Shown: positions 35,901 through 45,273, counted from the stretch's first letter. The stretch: 64,000 bases of DNA from Flavobacterium succinicans (GCF_001662485.1 NZ_JMTM01000046.1:62001-126000); one strand, 5' to 3'. The notes: generated from the letters alone by a model not told the origin. A program made the numbers and translations.

Positions 35901-36599
35901 ATGCGTGTTTTTATCTTTCTTTTTATTTTTTTTTCTAGAAGTCTGGCTTTTGCTCAAGATTTTACTAATAATGAAGAAAAACCCAAAACCAAAATCGATT
36001 CTTTGTATAGAGAAGATCAGTTTTATATTGGGCTTACCTACAATAGTTTCATCAGCACTCCCAATGACTATTCAAAAGACAAAATATCTATTGGTTTTAC
36101 AGGAGGGGTCTTAAGAGATATGCCGATAAATAAAAACAGAACGTATGCTATAGCCGTAGGACTTGGAGCGACCTATAATAATTACAATAATAATTTCGGA
36201 GTATTTGGCACCAACCAGCAACCCAATTATGCTATTTTAGAAGGTGGAACCTATAGCAAAAATAGGTTTACTACCCTTACCGCCGATTTGCCTATCGAAT
36301 TCAGGTGGCGTTCTTCAACTTATGAAAGCACTAAGTTTTGGCGTATTCATGCAGGTTTCAAGTTGAGTTATTTAGTCTACGATCGTAGTGTATACACTGA
36401 TGATATTGAAAACGTTACAATTAAGAGTAATGCTGATTTAAACAAGTTAGGCTATGGAGTATATTTGGCTTCCGGATACAATACCTTCAATGTTTATATT
36501 CAATATGGGTTGAATTCTTTATTTCAAACTGGGCAGGTAGGTACTGAAAAAGTGCAATTACGAAGTTTAAATATTGGATTGCTTTTCTATATTTTATAA
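35901..36599 (+). CDS. Outer-membrane beta-barrel protein (PorT-like)
   Basis: 232 residues with signal peptide MRVFIFLFIFFSRSLAFAQ and alternating strands (FYIGLTYNSFIS, ISIGFTGGVLRDMPINKNRTYAIAVGLGATYNNY, LPIEFRWRS, WRIHAGFKLSYLVYD, GVYLASGYNTFNVYIQYGLNSLF) and a final QLRSLNIGLLFYIL. This resembles the PorT-like barrel family, one member of which is part of T9SS. Whether this is the T9SS PorT itself cannot be decided from the sequence. It overlaps the convergent membrane-protein gene by 6 bp. Confidence 0.82.
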   Translation: MRVFIFLFIFFSRSLAFAQDFTNNEEKPKTKIDSLYREDQFYIGLTYNSFISTPNDYSKDKISIGFTGGVLRDMPINKNRTYAIAVGLGATYNNYNNNFGVFGTNQQPNYAILEGGTYSKNRFTTLTADLPIEFRWRSSTYESTKFWRIHAGFKLSYLVYDRSVYTDDIENVTIKSNADLNKLGYGVYLASGYNTFNVYIQYGLNSLFQTGQVGTEKVQLRSLNIGLLFYIL

Positions 36600-37199
36600 C
36601 CAAACTACCATAAGCAATAGCTGTGGTATAGCACCAGAGAAAAATCCAATAATTAATTCCTTTGGGGTATGTGCTTTCATCACTAATCTTGAAGAAGCGA
36701 TAATGCCATTCATAAAAATTAAAAAAGGAACAAGTAGCGGAAAATGATTAGGATGATGTAAATGCAATCCTATGACAAATACCGTCAATGAACTAAAAGC
36801 AAGCATATGAATACTCGCTTTTATTTTTGCAAAAAGCAACAAAAGCGCTATTAAAGTACTCAATAAGGCGGCTAAGAAGAAGAAATGCAATTCAAAATAA
36901 CGATCTATCGTGATGCTTCTTTTTACCAATAGAATGAATAAAAAACTTTGCAAGACTAAAGGAATTTTACGTTGGTCCAAATCGTAAGCCATCACCGAAT
37001 CTATCTTTTTGAGTGCTTTGAGTAAAAAATAGATAAGAATAGGAACCACAATAGTCAAAATAGTAATTTGCAGTAAAACAAATCCTTTTTCTTTTAGTTG
37101 AAATAGTGTTTCGTTATAATAGAAATAAAACAACGTCGCCATCAGCGGAATAAAGACCGGATGGAATAGGTACGAAAAGAAAGGAAGTATTTTTTTCAA
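36594..37199 (-). CDS. Integral membrane protein with degenerate PAP2 phosphatase motifs
   Basis: 201 residues, about six membrane helices. The three PAP2 phosphatase motifs appear in altered form: DLDQRKIPL (residues 73-81) in place of K-x6-RP, KASIHM (127-132) in place of PSGH, and SSRLVMKAHTPKELIIG (169-185), where SR-x5-H-x3-D becomes SR-x5-H-x3-E. Layout and spacing fit a divergent PAP2-type lipid phosphatase, perhaps inactive. Convergent with the barrel gene upstream on the plus strand. Confidence 0.7.
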   Translation of the reverse strand: MKKILPFFSYLFHPVFIPLMATLFYFYYNETLFQLKEKGFVLLQITILTIVVPILIYFLLKALKKIDSVMAYDLDQRKIPLVLQSFLFILLVKRSITIDRYFELHFFFLAALLSTLIALLLLFAKIKASIHMLAFSSLTVFVIGLHLHHPNHFPLLVPFLIFMNGIIASSRLVMKAHTPKELIIGFFSGAIPQLLLMVVWL

Positions 37200-37355
37200 A
37201 GCATTTGGGTTTTCATTTACAAATATATCTAAAATAGCTTTTTGCTTCTTTTTTTTAACGTAGCAAGAAATATGAGAGAACTTCGTTAAATAAAATTAAA
37301 ACCACGGTTCGGATTAGTTGTGTTTTACTAATTTTACTTTCAAACCCAATGCCTG

Positions 37356-39797
37356 ATGAATCTTACAATTGCTACGATTTCAAAACATATAAATGCCTCG
37401 TTCGAAGGTGATGCTTCCTTACTTATTGATGCTATTTCTATCGATAGCCGTTCCTTGCAAAACGGACCACATACTTTGTTTTTTGCTTTAATTGGTCCCA
37501 ATAACGATGCGCATTTGTATATCAATGATTTGATTCAACAAGGCGTTACTCATTTCGTAGTGCAATACATTCCTGAGCATTGTGAAGGAAAAGCACAGTT
37601 CTTGGTGGTACAAAACACCTTAACAGCCTTGCAAGAATTGGCGAGTTATCATCGTAGTTTGTTTCATTTTCCAGTAATAGGAGTTACGGGTAGCAACGGG
37701 AAAACTATTGTAAAAGAATGGCTCAATTTCTTGCTAAGCCCCGATTATTCTATCATTCGTAGTCCCAAAAGTTACAATTCACAAGTAGGCGTTCCTTTGT
37801 CTGTGTTGGCGATTGCTAAGCAACACAATTTCGGAATTTTCGAAGCTGGAATTTCTACAGTAAATGAGATGGGACATTTAGAAAAAATCATTCAGCCCAC
37901 GCTTGGGATTTTGACAAATATTGGTTCGGCTCACGACGAAGGATTTTCTTCTATTGGTGAAAAAATTAAAGAAAAATTACAGCTTTTTAAGCACTGTGAT
38001 TTATTGATTTATAATAAAAATAAAACCATCGATGCATTTTTGAAACCGACATTGAAAACCTTTTCTTGGAGTTTTAAAGATGCCACTGCCGATGTTTTTA
38101 TTCAAAAATCAAGTATTTTAGATAAAACCAAACTGCATATTCAATTAGAATCGTATGCTTTTGATATCATCATTCCTTTTCAAGATGATGCTTCTATCGA
38201 GAATGCGATTCATTGTTTAATGGTTCTCTTGCATTTGGGATATGATAGGGTGACTATCGAACACCGAATGTATTTGTTGTATCCTGTCGAAATGCGTCTA
38301 AAGGTTAAAGACGGTATCAATAGCACCACAATTATTGACGATAGTTATAGCTCTGATTTTCAGTCTTTAAAAATTGCATTGGATTTCTTAGAAAGTCAAA
38401 AACAGTACAAGAAAAAAACAGTAATCTTATCGGATATTTTTCAGAGTGGATTGTCGAACGAAGAATTGTATTCCAAAGTATCGCAGCTTGTTATTTCTAA
38501 CAAAATTAACCGCGTGATTGGCATCGGTACGACCATAACCGCTTTTAAACACAAATTTGTCAATTGCATTACGTATCCTACTACTGCCGATTTTTTAGCA
38601 CAGTTGGATAATGCTACTTTTGGCAATGAAACGATTTTAATCAAAGGCGCACGTAGTTTTCATTTCGAAGATATTGTTGTGGCGCTCGAGGAGAAAACAC
38701 ACGAAACGGTTTTAGAAATCAACCTCAATGCCATTAGTCACAATCTTAATTTCTTCCGTTCTAAGTTACAACCGTCTACCAAAATGATGGTGATGGTCAA
38801 AGCATTTGGATACGGAAATGGAGGTTTTGAAATTGCCAAATTATTAGAACACCACCAAGTAGATTATTTAGGCGTGGCTTTCGCCGATGAGGGAATTGCC
38901 TTGAAAACAGCAGGAATTCATCTGCCCATTATGGTATTGAATCCCGAGTCGACAAGTTTTTCAGCGATAATACAACATCAATTAGAACCCGAAATTTATA
39001 GTTTAAAAGGCTTGCATTCCTTTTTGAAAATAGCCGAACAAAAGAAACTAAAGCATTTTCCGATTCATATCAAAATTGATACGGGTATGCATCGTTTGGG
39101 CTTTGAAAAAGATACTGTCGAGGAATTAATCGCGATACTCAAAGACACTACTTTGGTGCGAGTAAAAAGTATATTGTCGCATTTGGCTACCAGTGATGAT
39201 TTGAATCATCAAGCTTTTGTTGAATCTCAAATTGAGCTGTTCGAAAATTTATCCAGCCGATTGATGGCGGAATTGAATATTCAGCCCATTCGTCATATTT
39301 TGAATACTTCGGGGATTAGTAATTTTCCCAAATCGCAATACGATATGGTACGTTTAGGTATTGGTTTGTATGGAGTTTCTAATGATGCTGAAGAACAAAA
39401 AGAATTAGAAAATGTGAGTACGCTTAAATCCGTTATATCCCAAATCCGAACTATTCCTGCTGGAGATTCTGTAGGCTACGGTCGTCGTTTTATGGCTGAG
39501 AAATCTACCAAAGTAGCTACAATTCCCATTGGTTATGCCGATGGAATCGCACGGCTTTGGGGAAATGGGGTAGGATATGTGATGATTCATCATCAAAAAG
39601 CTACCATTATTGGAAGCGTTTGTATGGATATGCTGATGGTAGATGTAACGGCTATTGATTGTCAAGAAGGCGATGCGGTAATCATTTTTGGCGAAAGCCC
39701 AACCGTAATCGAAATGGCCGAAAAGCTACATACAATTCCGTATGAAATCTTGACTAGTATTTCCCAACGCGTTAAAAGGGTGTTTTACAGGGAATAA
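37356..39797 (+). CDS. murF/alr: Bifunctional MurF ligase / alanine racemase
   Basis: Single protein of 813 residues. The N-terminal half (about 1-445) is UDP-MurNAc-tripeptide:D-Ala-D-Ala ligase, with the ATP-binding loop VTGSNGKTIVKEWL near residue 108 and IRSPKSYNSQVGVPLS. The C-terminal half (about 449-813) is alanine racemase, with the PLP Lys in MVMVKAFGYGNG near 480, IKIDTGMHRLGF, and GYGRRFMAEKSTKVATIPIGYADGIARLW, CMDMLMVD. Such MurF-Alr fusions are established in Bacteroidetes and couple D-Ala supply to cell-wall precursor synthesis. Both halves look intact. Confidence 0.96.
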   Translation: MNLTIATISKHINASFEGDASLLIDAISIDSRSLQNGPHTLFFALIGPNNDAHLYINDLIQQGVTHFVVQYIPEHCEGKAQFLVVQNTLTALQELASYHRSLFHFPVIGVTGSNGKTIVKEWLNFLLSPDYSIIRSPKSYNSQVGVPLSVLAIAKQHNFGIFEAGISTVNEMGHLEKIIQPTLGILTNIGSAHDEGFSSIGEKIKEKLQLFKHCDLLIYNKNKTIDAFLKPTLKTFSWSFKDATADVFIQKSSILDKTKLHIQLESYAFDIIIPFQDDASIENAIHCLMVLLHLGYDRVTIEHRMYLLYPVEMRLKVKDGINSTTIIDDSYSSDFQSLKIALDFLESQKQYKKKTVILSDIFQSGLSNEELYSKVSQLVISNKINRVIGIGTTITAFKHKFVNCITYPTTADFLAQLDNATFGNETILIKGARSFHFEDIVVALEEKTHETVLEINLNAISHNLNFFRSKLQPSTKMMVMVKAFGYGNGGFEIAKLLEHHQVDYLGVAFADEGIALKTAGIHLPIMVLNPESTSFSAIIQHQLEPEIYSLKGLHSFLKIAEQKKLKHFPIHIKIDTGMHRLGFEKDTVEELIAILKDTTLVRVKSILSHLATSDDLNHQAFVESQIELFENLSSRLMAELNIQPIRHILNTSGISNFPKSQYDMVRLGIGLYGVSNDAEEQKELENVSTLKSVISQIRTIPAGDSVGYGRRFMAEKSTKVATIPIGYADGIARLWGNGVGYVMIHHQKATIIGSVCMDMLMVDVTAIDCQEGDAVIIFGESPTVIEMAEKLHTIPYEILTSISQRVKRVFYRE

Positions 39798-39861
39798 ATT
39801 TTAGAGTTTTGGAAATTTTTAAATATCTTTATCTTCTAATCAAATAACTAAAATTATAAAT

Positions 39862-40242
39862 ATGGGAATGATTTCAGAATTTAAGGATTTTATTGCTAAA
39901 GGCAACGCAATGGATTTAGCAGTAGGAGTTATCATTGGTGGTGCTTTTGGTGCTATTGTGAACTCATTGGTAGCAGATGTTATCACGCCAGCTTTATTAA
40001 ACCCAGCATTAAAAGCAGCTCAAGTAGAAAATTTAGCGGATCTAAAAACCGATGGAGGTATTTTATACGGTAAATTTTTAGCTGCGGTAATCAGTTTCTT
40101 GGTGATTGCTTTTGTGATTTTTTTGATGGTAAAAGCGATTAACAGTATGAAGAAAAAAGAAGAAGCGCCTGCCCCTGCAGCTCCAGCTGGACCAACTCAA
40201 GAAGAATTATTGACTCAAATTAGAGATTTATTAAAGAAATAA
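39862..40242 (+). CDS. mscL: Large-conductance mechanosensitive channel
   Basis: Inner-membrane pore that opens under osmotic downshock. 126 residues. N-terminal amphipathic helix and TM1: MISEFKDFIAKGNAMDLAVGVIIGGAFGAIVNSLVADVITP (the conserved pore-lining GG region). Periplasmic loop with DGGILYGKFLAAVISFLVIAFVIFLMVKAI as TM2, then KKKEEAPAP and the C-terminal helix EELLTQIRDLLKK. A terminator follows. Confidence 0.96.
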   Translation: MGMISEFKDFIAKGNAMDLAVGVIIGGAFGAIVNSLVADVITPALLNPALKAAQVENLADLKTDGGILYGKFLAAVISFLVIAFVIFLMVKAINSMKKKEEAPAPAAPAGPTQEELLTQIRDLLKK

Positions 40243-40266
40243 TACCGCTACACTAGTGTCTAACTT

Positions 40267-40302
40267 AACCGTCTCTTTTCCCAAAACGAGGCGGTTTTTT
40301 TT
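40267..40302 (+). terminator. Terminator after mscL
   Basis: Nine-bp stem AACCGTCTC/GAGGCGGTT with one G-T pair, 12-base loop, T8 run. Confidence 0.88.
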
Positions 40303-40370
40303 GTGGCTCAAAAGTAAAAAACAATTAAATTGTTTAAAATGTAACAATTTGTTAAAAATTGTGAACCGTG

Positions 40371-40400
40371 TTGTTTTCTTTATTAGATTACGTACTTTTG
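40371..40400 (+). promoter_or_regulatory. Promoter of asd
   Basis: TTG (40371-40373), 19-bp spacer and TACTTTTG (40393-40400): a full match to the Bacteroidetes TTG-N19-TAnnTTTG form, 35 bp before the asd ATG. Confidence 0.75.
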
Positions 40401-40435
40401 TGGCTCAATAATAAGACACTATAAATTTATATACA

Positions 40436-41425
40436 ATGAGAATAGCAGTTGTAGGTGCTACCGGAATGGTAGGCGAAATCATGTTGAAAGTATTAGCAGA
40501 ACGTAATTTTCCAGTTACAGAGTTAATTCCTGTTGCTTCAGAAAAATCAGTGGGAAAAGAAATAGAATTCAACGGAAAAAAATATAAAGTGGTAGGATTG
40601 CAAACCGCAGTAGATTTAAAAGCAGATATTGCTTTGTTTTCTGCTGGTGGAGGAACTTCTTTGGAATGGGCTCCAAAATTTGCAGCTGCAGGAACTACCG
40701 TAATTGATAATTCTTCGGCTTGGAGAATGGACCCAACCAAAAAATTAGTGGTTCCAGAAATCAATGCTAGTCAATTGACTAAAGAAGACAAAATCATTGC
40801 GAATCCAAACTGTTCAACTATCCAAATGGTATTGGCTTTGGCACCTTTGCATCAAAAATACAACATCAAACGTGTAATTGTTTCAACGTATCAGTCCATT
40901 ACAGGTACGGGTGTAAAAGCAGTACAACAATTCGAAAATGAAGTAGCAGGAATTGAAGGCGAAATGGTGTACAAATACAAAATCAATCGCAATTGTATCC
41001 CTCAATGTGATAGTTTCGAAGACAACGGGTACACCAAAGAAGAAATGAAATTGGTAAACGAAACCAAAAAAATCTTAAGCGATGATTCTATTAAAGTAAC
41101 TGCTACTGCTGTTCGTGTACCGGTAGTTGGCGGTCATAGCGAAGCGGTGAATGTTGAGTTCACAAATGATTTTGATGTGGCTGAAGTACGCAGTATTTTA
41201 CATCATACAGATGGCATTGTTGTGCAAGACAATTTGGATACGTTCACCTATCCAATGCCTCGTTATGCTGAAGGAAAAAATGAAGTTTTTGTAGGTAGAA
41301 TTCGTCGTGACGAAAGCCAAGCCAACACTTTGAATATGTGGATTGTTGCTGATAACTTGAGAAAAGGAGCTGCAACGAACACGATTCAAATTGCAGAATA
41401 CTTAATCGCAGCGAACTTAGTTTAA
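40436..41425 (+). CDS. asd: Aspartate-semialdehyde dehydrogenase
   Basis: Reduces aspartyl phosphate to the semialdehyde for lysine/DAP, threonine and methionine synthesis. 329 residues. NADP-binding GATGMVGEIMLKVL (8-21), LFSAGGGTSLEWAPKFAAAGTTVIDNSSAWRMD, active-site Cys in NPNCSTIQMVLAL, QSITGTGVKAVQQF, and VPVVGGHSEAVNVEF with the active-site His. Own promoter and terminator, so probably a single-gene transcript. Confidence 0.97.
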   Translation: MRIAVVGATGMVGEIMLKVLAERNFPVTELIPVASEKSVGKEIEFNGKKYKVVGLQTAVDLKADIALFSAGGGTSLEWAPKFAAAGTTVIDNSSAWRMDPTKKLVVPEINASQLTKEDKIIANPNCSTIQMVLALAPLHQKYNIKRVIVSTYQSITGTGVKAVQQFENEVAGIEGEMVYKYKINRNCIPQCDSFEDNGYTKEEMKLVNETKKILSDDSIKVTATAVRVPVVGGHSEAVNVEFTNDFDVAEVRSILHHTDGIVVQDNLDTFTYPMPRYAEGKNEVFVGRIRRDESQANTLNMWIVADNLRKGAATNTIQIAEYLIAANLV

Positions 41426-41450
41426 AACACTATAACCCGCAACACAACCT

Positions 41451-41480
41451 AAACCGCTTCACTTGGAGGCGGTTTTTTTT
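41451..41480 (+). terminator. Terminator after asd
   Basis: Stem AAACCGC/GCGGTTT with small internal loop, followed by T8. Confidence 0.8.
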
Positions 41481-41555
41481 ATGCTTTTTTTACTTTCAAA
41501 AGCAGCGCAACCCCAATGAAATGTTGTACTTTTAAACTTTAAATTTTAATTGAAG

Positions 41556-42248
41556 ATGATGAAAAAGCTTAAAGTAATTGCTTTCGATGCCGATGATACG
41601 CTTTGGGGGAACGAAATGTATTTTGATGAAACCGAAAAAAAATTCTGCGGTTTGATGGAAGATTATCTTTCGCATCAAGGCATTTCTTCTGAATTGTTTC
41701 AAATAGAAATTGCCAATTTAAAGTTGTATGGCTACGGCATCAAAGGCTATATTTTATCGATGATTGAGGCTGCTATGAAAATTTCGAACAATACGATTTC
41801 CATTGAAGCGATTGAAAAAATTGTACAATACGGAAAAGATTTACTAGAAAAATCGGTTGATTTGCTAGAGGGCGTAACCGAAACCTTAGAAGCTTTGAGT
41901 GGAAAATATAAATTGGTTGTAGCGACCAAAGGAGATTTATTAGACCAAAGACGAAAATTACACAATTCGGGTTTGGGGCCTTATTTTCATCATATTGAAG
42001 TAATGTCAGACAAACAAGAAACCGATTATTTGGATTTGATTAAACGCTTGGAGATACAACCCGATGAGTTTTATATGATTGGTAATTCTCTAAAATCGGA
42101 TGTTTTGCCGGTGCTTTCTATTGGTGGTTTTGCTGCACACATTCCGTTTCACACGACTTGGGCACACGAGAAAATAGACCACAAAGTAGAGCATCCTAAC
42201 TTTACGACTTTGCAACAATTAACCGATATAATTCCACTTTTAACCTAA
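41556..42248 (+). CDS. HAD-superfamily hydrolase
   Basis: 230 residues from ATG 41556 (MMKKLKVIAFDADDTLWGNE). Motif I is DADDT (nucleophile and acid-base Asp), motif II the Thr of VVATKGDLLD (replacing the usual S/T-N), motif III the Lys in QRRKLHNSG, motif IV MIGNSLKSDVLPVLSIGG. A C1-type cap lies between I and II. Probably a small phosphatase; substrate unknown. The stop TAA shares its last base with the next ATG (TAATG), so the downstream CatA-like gene is translationally coupled. Confidence 0.88.
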   Translation: MMKKLKVIAFDADDTLWGNEMYFDETEKKFCGLMEDYLSHQGISSELFQIEIANLKLYGYGIKGYILSMIEAAMKISNNTISIEAIEKIVQYGKDLLEKSVDLLEGVTETLEALSGKYKLVVATKGDLLDQRRKLHNSGLGPYFHHIEVMSDKQETDYLDLIKRLEIQPDEFYMIGNSLKSDVLPVLSIGGFAAHIPFHTTWAHEKIDHKVEHPNFTTLQQLTDIIPLLT

Positions 42249-42877
42249 TGAAGCAGCCGTTTGACCTTGAAAATTGGAACAGAAAAGAGCATTTTCATTT
42301 TTTTAGACAAATGAGTGAACCTTTTTTTGGTGTTACAGTGGCTATAGATTGCACTAAGGCATACGAAAAAGCCAAATCCATTTCATCTTCTTTCTTTATT
42401 TATTATTTGCACAAAACCTTACAAGCGGTCAATGCGATTGAAAATTTTAGATACCGAATTGATAACGAAACCATTGTGGTTTACGATAGAATTGATGGTT
42501 CTGCGACTATTGGTCGTCCCGATGGAACTTTTGGATTTTCATTAATTGAATTTCATCCCGATTTTTCTGTTTTTGAAAAAAATGCGCTGGAAGAAATCGA
42601 ACGCATTCAAAACACAACGGGCTTGTTTACTCGTTCTTTTGATTCGGATAATTTAATCCATTTTTCGGCTTTGCCTTGGTTGGATTTTACTTCCTTGTCT
42701 CATGCTCGTAGCTTTACTTTTCCTGATAGTTGTCCTAAGATTTCTTTTGGAAAAATGGTTGTTGAAAAGGATGGAAGTAAACGAATGAATATGTCGGTGC
42801 ACGTACATCACGGTTTAATGGATGGCTTGCATGTGGGACAATTTGTAGATTATTTTCAGCAAATTATGAACGAGTAA
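42248..42877 (+). CDS. Chloramphenicol acetyltransferase-like (CatA fold) protein
   Basis: 209 residues, close to the 215-220 of type A CAT. The catalytic motif HVHHGLMDGLHVGQF (HHxxxDG) is intact near residue 188, and WNRKEHFHFFRQM near the start and DFTSLSHARSF match family positions. Acetyl-CoA-dependent acyl transfer is likely. Resistance to chloramphenicol cannot be inferred; chromosomal homologues of this kind often have unknown acceptors. Coupled to the HAD gene by a TAATG overlap. Confidence 0.87.
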   Translation: MKQPFDLENWNRKEHFHFFRQMSEPFFGVTVAIDCTKAYEKAKSISSSFFIYYLHKTLQAVNAIENFRYRIDNETIVVYDRIDGSATIGRPDGTFGFSLIEFHPDFSVFEKNALEEIERIQNTTGLFTRSFDSDNLIHFSALPWLDFTSLSHARSFTFPDSCPKISFGKMVVEKDGSKRMNMSVHVHHGLMDGLHVGQFVDYFQQIMNE

Positions 42878-42938
42878 GTAGCGAATTTTTGGTATGCTCT
42901 TTGCGGAAGAAATTGTACTATTTTTAATATAAATCATT

Positions 42939-44309
42939 ATGAAGCAAGTATGGGTTCTTTTATTTCTAGGAAGTACTTTTTTGACTTTTGGTCAAATTAG
43001 ATTAGCTTCTCATCCTTTAGAATTAAAAAAAGCAAAAGAGTACCATCAAATCATCAACACCTCTGATAGGCAAAATGATAATGTCTTTGTCTTTGCTACC
43101 GACAAAGAAAAAACAACGATTCTAAAGTACAGTCCTTTCTTGTTTTTCAAAGACAGTATGGTGACCAAAAGACCCGATATTGGTTACAAATTGATGGCGG
43201 GGTATTCCTTTGGAGCTGATGAAAATCCTACGCTATATTGGTCCGATTCTAATTTTAAAAGCATAATTGCAGTTCATTATGATATGGTGGGAAAGACCAC
43301 ATCAACTAACTATTTTCAGTTGCCCTTACAACGTGAAACGTTACTACACGCCTTTAATGAAAACAATAATTTTTATGTACTTACAAAAAAAAATGATGCA
43401 GAAGCTTTAGTCCTATATATTTTTAAGGATGGTAAAAAATCACAGTACCTTCTTGATTTTACTGGTTTTGAGTTTTTAAATAGTAAAAAAGAACCCATCA
43501 ATTTGTCTCTAATTTTAGCAGTTTTGCCTTTAGAAAAAATAGAAACCCGTGCCTATAATCCGTTGTTCAAAGCTACTAGTAAATCAAAATTTTATGTTCG
43601 TGAAAATGATATACTCTTCACGTTCGATCATAATTTAAATGAAACGCAACTGTTTCAATTGGATTTTAAAACACTAAAACTCATTGAGCGTAACATTCCA
43701 CAATTTCCGTTGAAACGCCTTAATGGATTGTCGAATTCTTATTATCACGAAAACAAAATCTATCAGCTTACGGCTAATGATGAAGAACTCCATTTTGGTT
43801 ACAAAGATTTTGAAACCGATACTGTGATCAAAGAATATACGGTAACAAAAAATGACACGATCACTTTCAAAAACTCCCCTTTGTTCGCTCAAGTTATGAA
43901 CCAACGACCAAAAGCAATCAAAGCTACTGCCAAGTTTTTGAAACAATTATCATCATCTGATTTGGGAGTTACGGTGTATAAAACACCCAAAAACTTGTTG
44001 CTAACCATAGGCGGAAATCAAGAAGTTGAGCAAGTATCTACAGGGTTTGCACCTAATGGGGGTGACTTCGTAACCAACTCTTATTTTATTCCGTTGAATG
44101 TTTATTTTGAAAGTGTTTTGGATAAAAAAGGGAATCATTTCCACTCAAAACCAGAGCCTTTGGCCACCGATTTTATAAGTCAATTTTCATATGAAAATCC
44201 TCAAGCCGTTTTGCAAAGCACTTTCAGGCATAAGAATTATTATATTAATGGGTATTATGATACCAAGTTAAAGCAATTTGTGATGCAGAAATTTTATGAT
44301 GGTTTTTAA
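42939..44309 (+). CDS. Secreted or periplasmic protein of unknown function
   Basis: 456 residues with signal peptide MKQVWVLLFLGSTFLTFGQ. The rest is soluble and beta-rich, with many aromatic residues in short strands (NVFVFATDKEKTTILKYS, GFEFLNSKKEPINLS, NENNNFYVLTKKND). No motif is recognised; repeated strand pairs could form a propeller, but this is only an impression. No lipobox. Lies 61 bp after the catA-like gene, same strand, perhaps separate. Confidence 0.75.
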   Translation: MKQVWVLLFLGSTFLTFGQIRLASHPLELKKAKEYHQIINTSDRQNDNVFVFATDKEKTTILKYSPFLFFKDSMVTKRPDIGYKLMAGYSFGADENPTLYWSDSNFKSIIAVHYDMVGKTTSTNYFQLPLQRETLLHAFNENNNFYVLTKKNDAEALVLYIFKDGKKSQYLLDFTGFEFLNSKKEPINLSLILAVLPLEKIETRAYNPLFKATSKSKFYVRENDILFTFDHNLNETQLFQLDFKTLKLIERNIPQFPLKRLNGLSNSYYHENKIYQLTANDEELHFGYKDFETDTVIKEYTVTKNDTITFKNSPLFAQVMNQRPKAIKATAKFLKQLSSSDLGVTVYKTPKNLLLTIGGNQEVEQVSTGFAPNGGDFVTNSYFIPLNVYFESVLDKKGNHFHSKPEPLATDFISQFSYENPQAVLQSTFRHKNYYINGYYDTKLKQFVMQKFYDGF

Positions 44310-44399
44310 TTTTTTGTCGTTACAATTGTGATCTAATTGTTATCTTAGTATTTCCCGAAAGCTGTTTTTATAATTGTCATTAACTTAAAAAAGAAAATC

Positions 44400-44921
44400 A
44401 TGTTGTCTAAAAATATTGAAGTCGCATTGAACAATCAAATTCGAATAGAAGCAGAGTCTTCACAGATTTATTTGTCAATGGCTTGTTGGGCTGAAGTGAA
44501 TGGACTCGAGGGCATTGCACAGTTTATGTATGCCCAGTCTGATGAAGAACGTGCTCATATGTTAAAGCTGATTAAATACGTTAACGAACGCGGCGGACAT
44601 GCCCAAATCACCGATTTGAAAGCGCCAAAATCATCTTATGATACGTTTCAAAATATGTTTGAAGAATTGTATAAACATGAGATTTTTGTATCTAATTCAA
44701 TTAATGAATTGGTGCACATTACTTTTTCTGAAAAAGATTACGCAACACACAATTTCTTGCAATGGTATGTAGCTGAGCAAATTGAGGAAGAAGCTACCGC
44801 AAAATCAATTTTAGATAAGATCAATTTAATTGGTGACGATAAAGGTGGCTTGTATTTATTTGATCGCGATATTCAGCAAGTTGCTGTTGCCAGTGCTGCC
44901 GCAGCTGCTGCAACCAAGTAA
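44400..44921 (+). CDS. Ferritin
   Basis: Iron-storage protein, 173 residues of the non-haem bacterial FtnA type. Four-helix-bundle motifs: LNNQIRIEAESSQIYLSMACWAE (first iron-ligand Glu), AQSDEERAHMLKLIKYVNERGG (ExxH ligands), FLQWYVAEQIEEEATAKSILDK (last ligand Glu). Ends in an unusual Ala-rich tail (VASAAAAAATK). A terminator follows at once. Confidence 0.96.
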   Translation: MLSKNIEVALNNQIRIEAESSQIYLSMACWAEVNGLEGIAQFMYAQSDEERAHMLKLIKYVNERGGHAQITDLKAPKSSYDTFQNMFEELYKHEIFVSNSINELVHITFSEKDYATHNFLQWYVAEQIEEEATAKSILDKINLIGDDKGGLYLFDRDIQQVAVASAAAAAATK

Positions 44922-44939
44922 AACTTCTTTAAGACTTTT

Positions 44940-44968
44940 AACCTGAATATGTTATTCGGGTTTTTTTA
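44940..44968 (+). terminator. Terminator after ferritin
   Basis: Ten-bp stem AACCTGAATA/TATTCGGGTT with one G-T pair, TGT loop, T7 run. Confidence 0.88.
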
Positions 44969-45012
44969 TACTTTTTTATGTTAAAGTTTATTTAGAATAG
45001 ATAAAAACAACA

Positions 45013-45020
45013 TATCTTTG
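45013..45020 (+). promoter_or_regulatory. -7 box (TATCTTTG) of Cys-rich mini-protein gene
   Basis: TATCTTTG matches TAnnTTTG, 24 bp before the ATG at 45045. The -33 region has TTTAG and no clear TTG. Confidence 0.4.
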
Positions 45021-45044
45021 TCTGCGAAATTTACACTCAAAATT

Positions 45045-45239
45045 ATGAGTAAGAAAGACAAAGAAAAGGACAAAAAGAAAGGCAAAAAAGAAAAGAAAGA
45101 CCAAAAGAAGAAAGCGCTTTTGGCCAAAATCAAAGTTGCCGAAAACTGCAAGTCAAAGTGTTGCGGGAAATACGAGAAAGGCGAAAACAAACGTTGTGGC
45201 CGTTGTCCTATGTTTGATTTGATCAACAAAGTAGCTTAA
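45045..45239 (+). CDS. 64-residue Lys-rich protein with C-terminal Cys cluster
   Basis: Start chosen at ATG 45045 (MSKKDKEKDKKKGKKEKKD), since the -7 box at 45013-45020 excludes the upstream TTG. Residues 1-30 are mostly Lys/Glu/Asp. Residues 35-54 hold five Cys (C35, C39, C40, C51, C54) as C-x3-CC-x10-C-x2-C, followed by PMFDLINKVA. The spacing suggests a metal (Zn or Fe-S) site. Function unknown. The basic N-terminus could bind nucleic acid. Confidence 0.72.
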   Translation: MSKKDKEKDKKKGKKEKKDQKKKALLAKIKVAENCKSKCCGKYEKGENKRCGRCPMFDLINKVA

Positions 45240-45273
45240 TTTTTTTTCTCCCCCTTTATTTATACTGACATAA

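Noticed and set aside
42248..42877. Acquired chloramphenicol resistance gene
   Set aside because: The CatA fold is clear, but it is translationally coupled to a HAD gene in ordinary chromosomal context with no mobile-element marks.
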